This document shows, one piece after another, positions 7,191-7,775 of a stretch of 7,775 nt of DNA. The position numbers and the translations under genes were made by a program. Location: contig JAUXGF010000123.1 in NCBI GenBank assembly GCA_030622395.1, positions 1 through 7,775 on the forward strand, read 5' to 3'. The stretch comes from Calditrichaceae bacterium. GTDB lineage: Bacteria > Calditrichota > Calditrichia > Calditrichales > Calditrichaceae. The notes beneath the pieces were generated by a model. The model was not told the origin of the DNA, did no database searches, and saw nothing but the letters and a program-made list of their open reading frames with translations. Position 1 is the stretch's first letter, and each line of letters begins with the position of its first letter.

Positions 7191-7289
7191 ATTGCAAACA
7201 AGATAGCATTATTGATAATTTTATATATAGTTTCCAGATATATTTTAATAGATATTATTGCATATTAATTTAATCATTAAGGAGGGAAT
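7191..7289. other. AT-rich gap between second kinase and second cheY-like gene
   Basis: Only AT-rich sequence is seen, with no hairpin followed by a T-run. The last 40 bases (from AGATAT at 7250) align loosely with the same region before copy 1 (from AGATAT at 3303), so the leader was duplicated with the genes. Kinase and receiver may be co-transcribed, since no terminator separates them. Confidence 0.4.
7279..7285 (+). promoter_or_regulatory. Ribosome binding site for second cheY-like gene
   Basis: AAGGAGG lies four bases before ATG 7290. It is the strongest Shine-Dalgarno match linked to a gene here and fixes the start. Confidence 0.8.
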
Positions 7290-7658
7290 ATGCGGGAAAA
7301 AGTAAAAGTAATGATTGTTGATGATTCTTCAATTATAAGAAAGGTTATTCAGAAATATTTAACCGGTTATAATATTGAAGTTGTCGGCGTTGCCGGCGAT
7401 GGGAAAACCGCTATTGAAATTTTCAAAAAGACAGATCCGGATATTGTTACATTAGATATTACCATGCCTGAGATTGATGGACTAACGGTTTTAGAAGAAA
7501 TGATGAAGATTAAAGATACTGTGAAAGTTATGGTAATTACCGCGTTATCCGATAAAGCCACGGGATTGAAGGCTATAAAGAAAGGCGCAAAAAGTTTTCT
7601 CGGCAAACCGTTTACACCCGAAAAGTTAAAAGAATCTTTTAGCCGACTAATTAAATAA
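7290..7658 (+). CDS. Single-domain CheY-like response regulator, copy 2
   Basis: A complete 122-residue receiver with D11-D12, phospho-acceptor D56, T84 and K106 all intact. It matches the first receiver at 107 of 122 positions with no length change. Several of the differences fall in or just after the first helix (Q18K, H23Y, S25T, E26G), a region that in this family touches the partner kinase or Hpt; the rest are mostly conservative, such as V44I and V62I. It is the probable phospho-acceptor of the ROK-fusion kinase encoded just upstream. It has no output domain. Its near identity with copy 1 means both receivers may share phosphatases and targets. Confidence 0.95.
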   Translation: MREKVKVMIVDDSSIIRKVIQKYLTGYNIEVVGVAGDGKTAIEIFKKTDPDIVTLDITMPEIDGLTVLEEMMKIKDTVKVMVITALSDKATGLKAIKKGAKSFLGKPFTPEKLKESFSRLIK

Positions 7659-7713
7659 TATTTGAGCATACACAAATCTGTATTGTCTGATTTTAGTTGA
7701 ATACTAAATATAC

Positions 7714-7730
7714 TGTTGTAAAAGACAACA
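7714..7730 (+). terminator. Weak hairpin after second cheY-like gene
   Basis: TGTTGT and ACAACA pair as six base pairs around an AAAAG loop, 56 bases after the receiver stop. A short TTTT follows ten bases later. The stem is weak and the T-run displaced, so it is at best a partial terminator or attenuator; transcription may continue into the next gene. Confidence 0.2.
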
Positions 7731-7760
7731 AGAAACTTTTCAAACATGCGAAAAATCACT

Positions 7761-7766
7761 AAGGAG
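7761..7766 (+). promoter_or_regulatory. Ribosome binding site of a gene starting beyond the right edge
   Basis: AAGGAG followed by AAAAAATAA ends the window. The layout copies AAGGAGAAAATAA-ATG in front of the cheX-like gene, so a start codon is expected at about the first base beyond the window. By cassette symmetry the next gene may be a second cheX-like phosphatase; that identity is inference only. Confidence 0.55.
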
Positions 7767-7775
7767 AAAAAATAA

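Larger units (their letters stand above)
5784..7658 (+). repeat. Duplicated signalling module, copy 2 (PAS-like/Hpt/ATPase plus CheY)
   Basis: This is the partner of the module at about 1791-3711. Some segments are almost unchanged in DNA, for example 6594-6660 against 2601-2667 (one mismatch) and 7431-7471 against 3484-3524 (none). Other parts have drifted widely. Copy 1 has a cheX-like gene after the receiver; in copy 2 that position falls at the window edge. Confidence 0.9.

Noticed and set aside
7201..7260. Inverted repeat or terminator in the TATATAT-rich stretch after the second kinase
   Set aside because: The arms are runs of alternating A and T that pair with almost anything, and no GC stem or T-run is present.
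1..7775. CRISPR array, tRNA, rRNA, insertion sequence or phage attachment site
   Set aside because: No regularly spaced repeats, cloverleaf, ribosomal signature, transposase or terminal inverted repeats were seen on either strand.

Overview
The window looks like part of a bacterial chromosome from an AT-rich genome. The gene types point to the Bacteroidota/Ignavibacteriota (FCB) side of the tree: a propeller/Y_Y_Y sensor kinase of the kind abundant there, a short-loop ROK sugar-kinase fold, and regular TTAAGGAG ribosome binding sites. That placement is inferred from gene style, not from a marker gene. All supported genes are on the + strand.

Layout: bases 1-3197 hold the 3' part of a large membrane sensor kinase, whose start lies outside the window. 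It has a periplasmic-type beta-propeller, a Y_Y_Y domain, one membrane helix, a PAS-like domain, an Hpt domain and a CheA-type ATPase. A single-domain CheY-like receiver (3343-3711) and a CheX-type phosphatase (3731-4177) follow. After a 289-base gap that may hold decayed coding sequence and an operator-like palindrome, a second kinase (4467-7190) begins. It has the same PAS-like/Hpt/CheA-ATPase back end, but its front end is a ROK sugar-kinase domain plus a PAS domain, with no membrane helix. A second CheY-like receiver (7290-7658) follows. The window ends just after another AAGGAG site laid out almost exactly like the one in front of cheX, so the next gene may be a second cheX.

Interpretation: these are two copies of one signalling cassette (kinase, CheY-like receiver, CheX-like phosphatase), duplicated and given different sensory heads. 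One senses through an extracytoplasmic propeller, the other through a cytoplasmic ROK fold that probably binds a sugar or sugar-like ligand. The kinases carry both the Hpt phosphodonor and the CheA-type ATPase but no CheW-like domain, and no CheW or chemoreceptor gene is visible. This suggests a chemotaxis-derived phosphorelay uncoupled from receptor arrays. The receivers have no output domain, so the final target is not visible here. The most unusual item is the ROK-PAS-Hpt-CheA-ATPase fusion.
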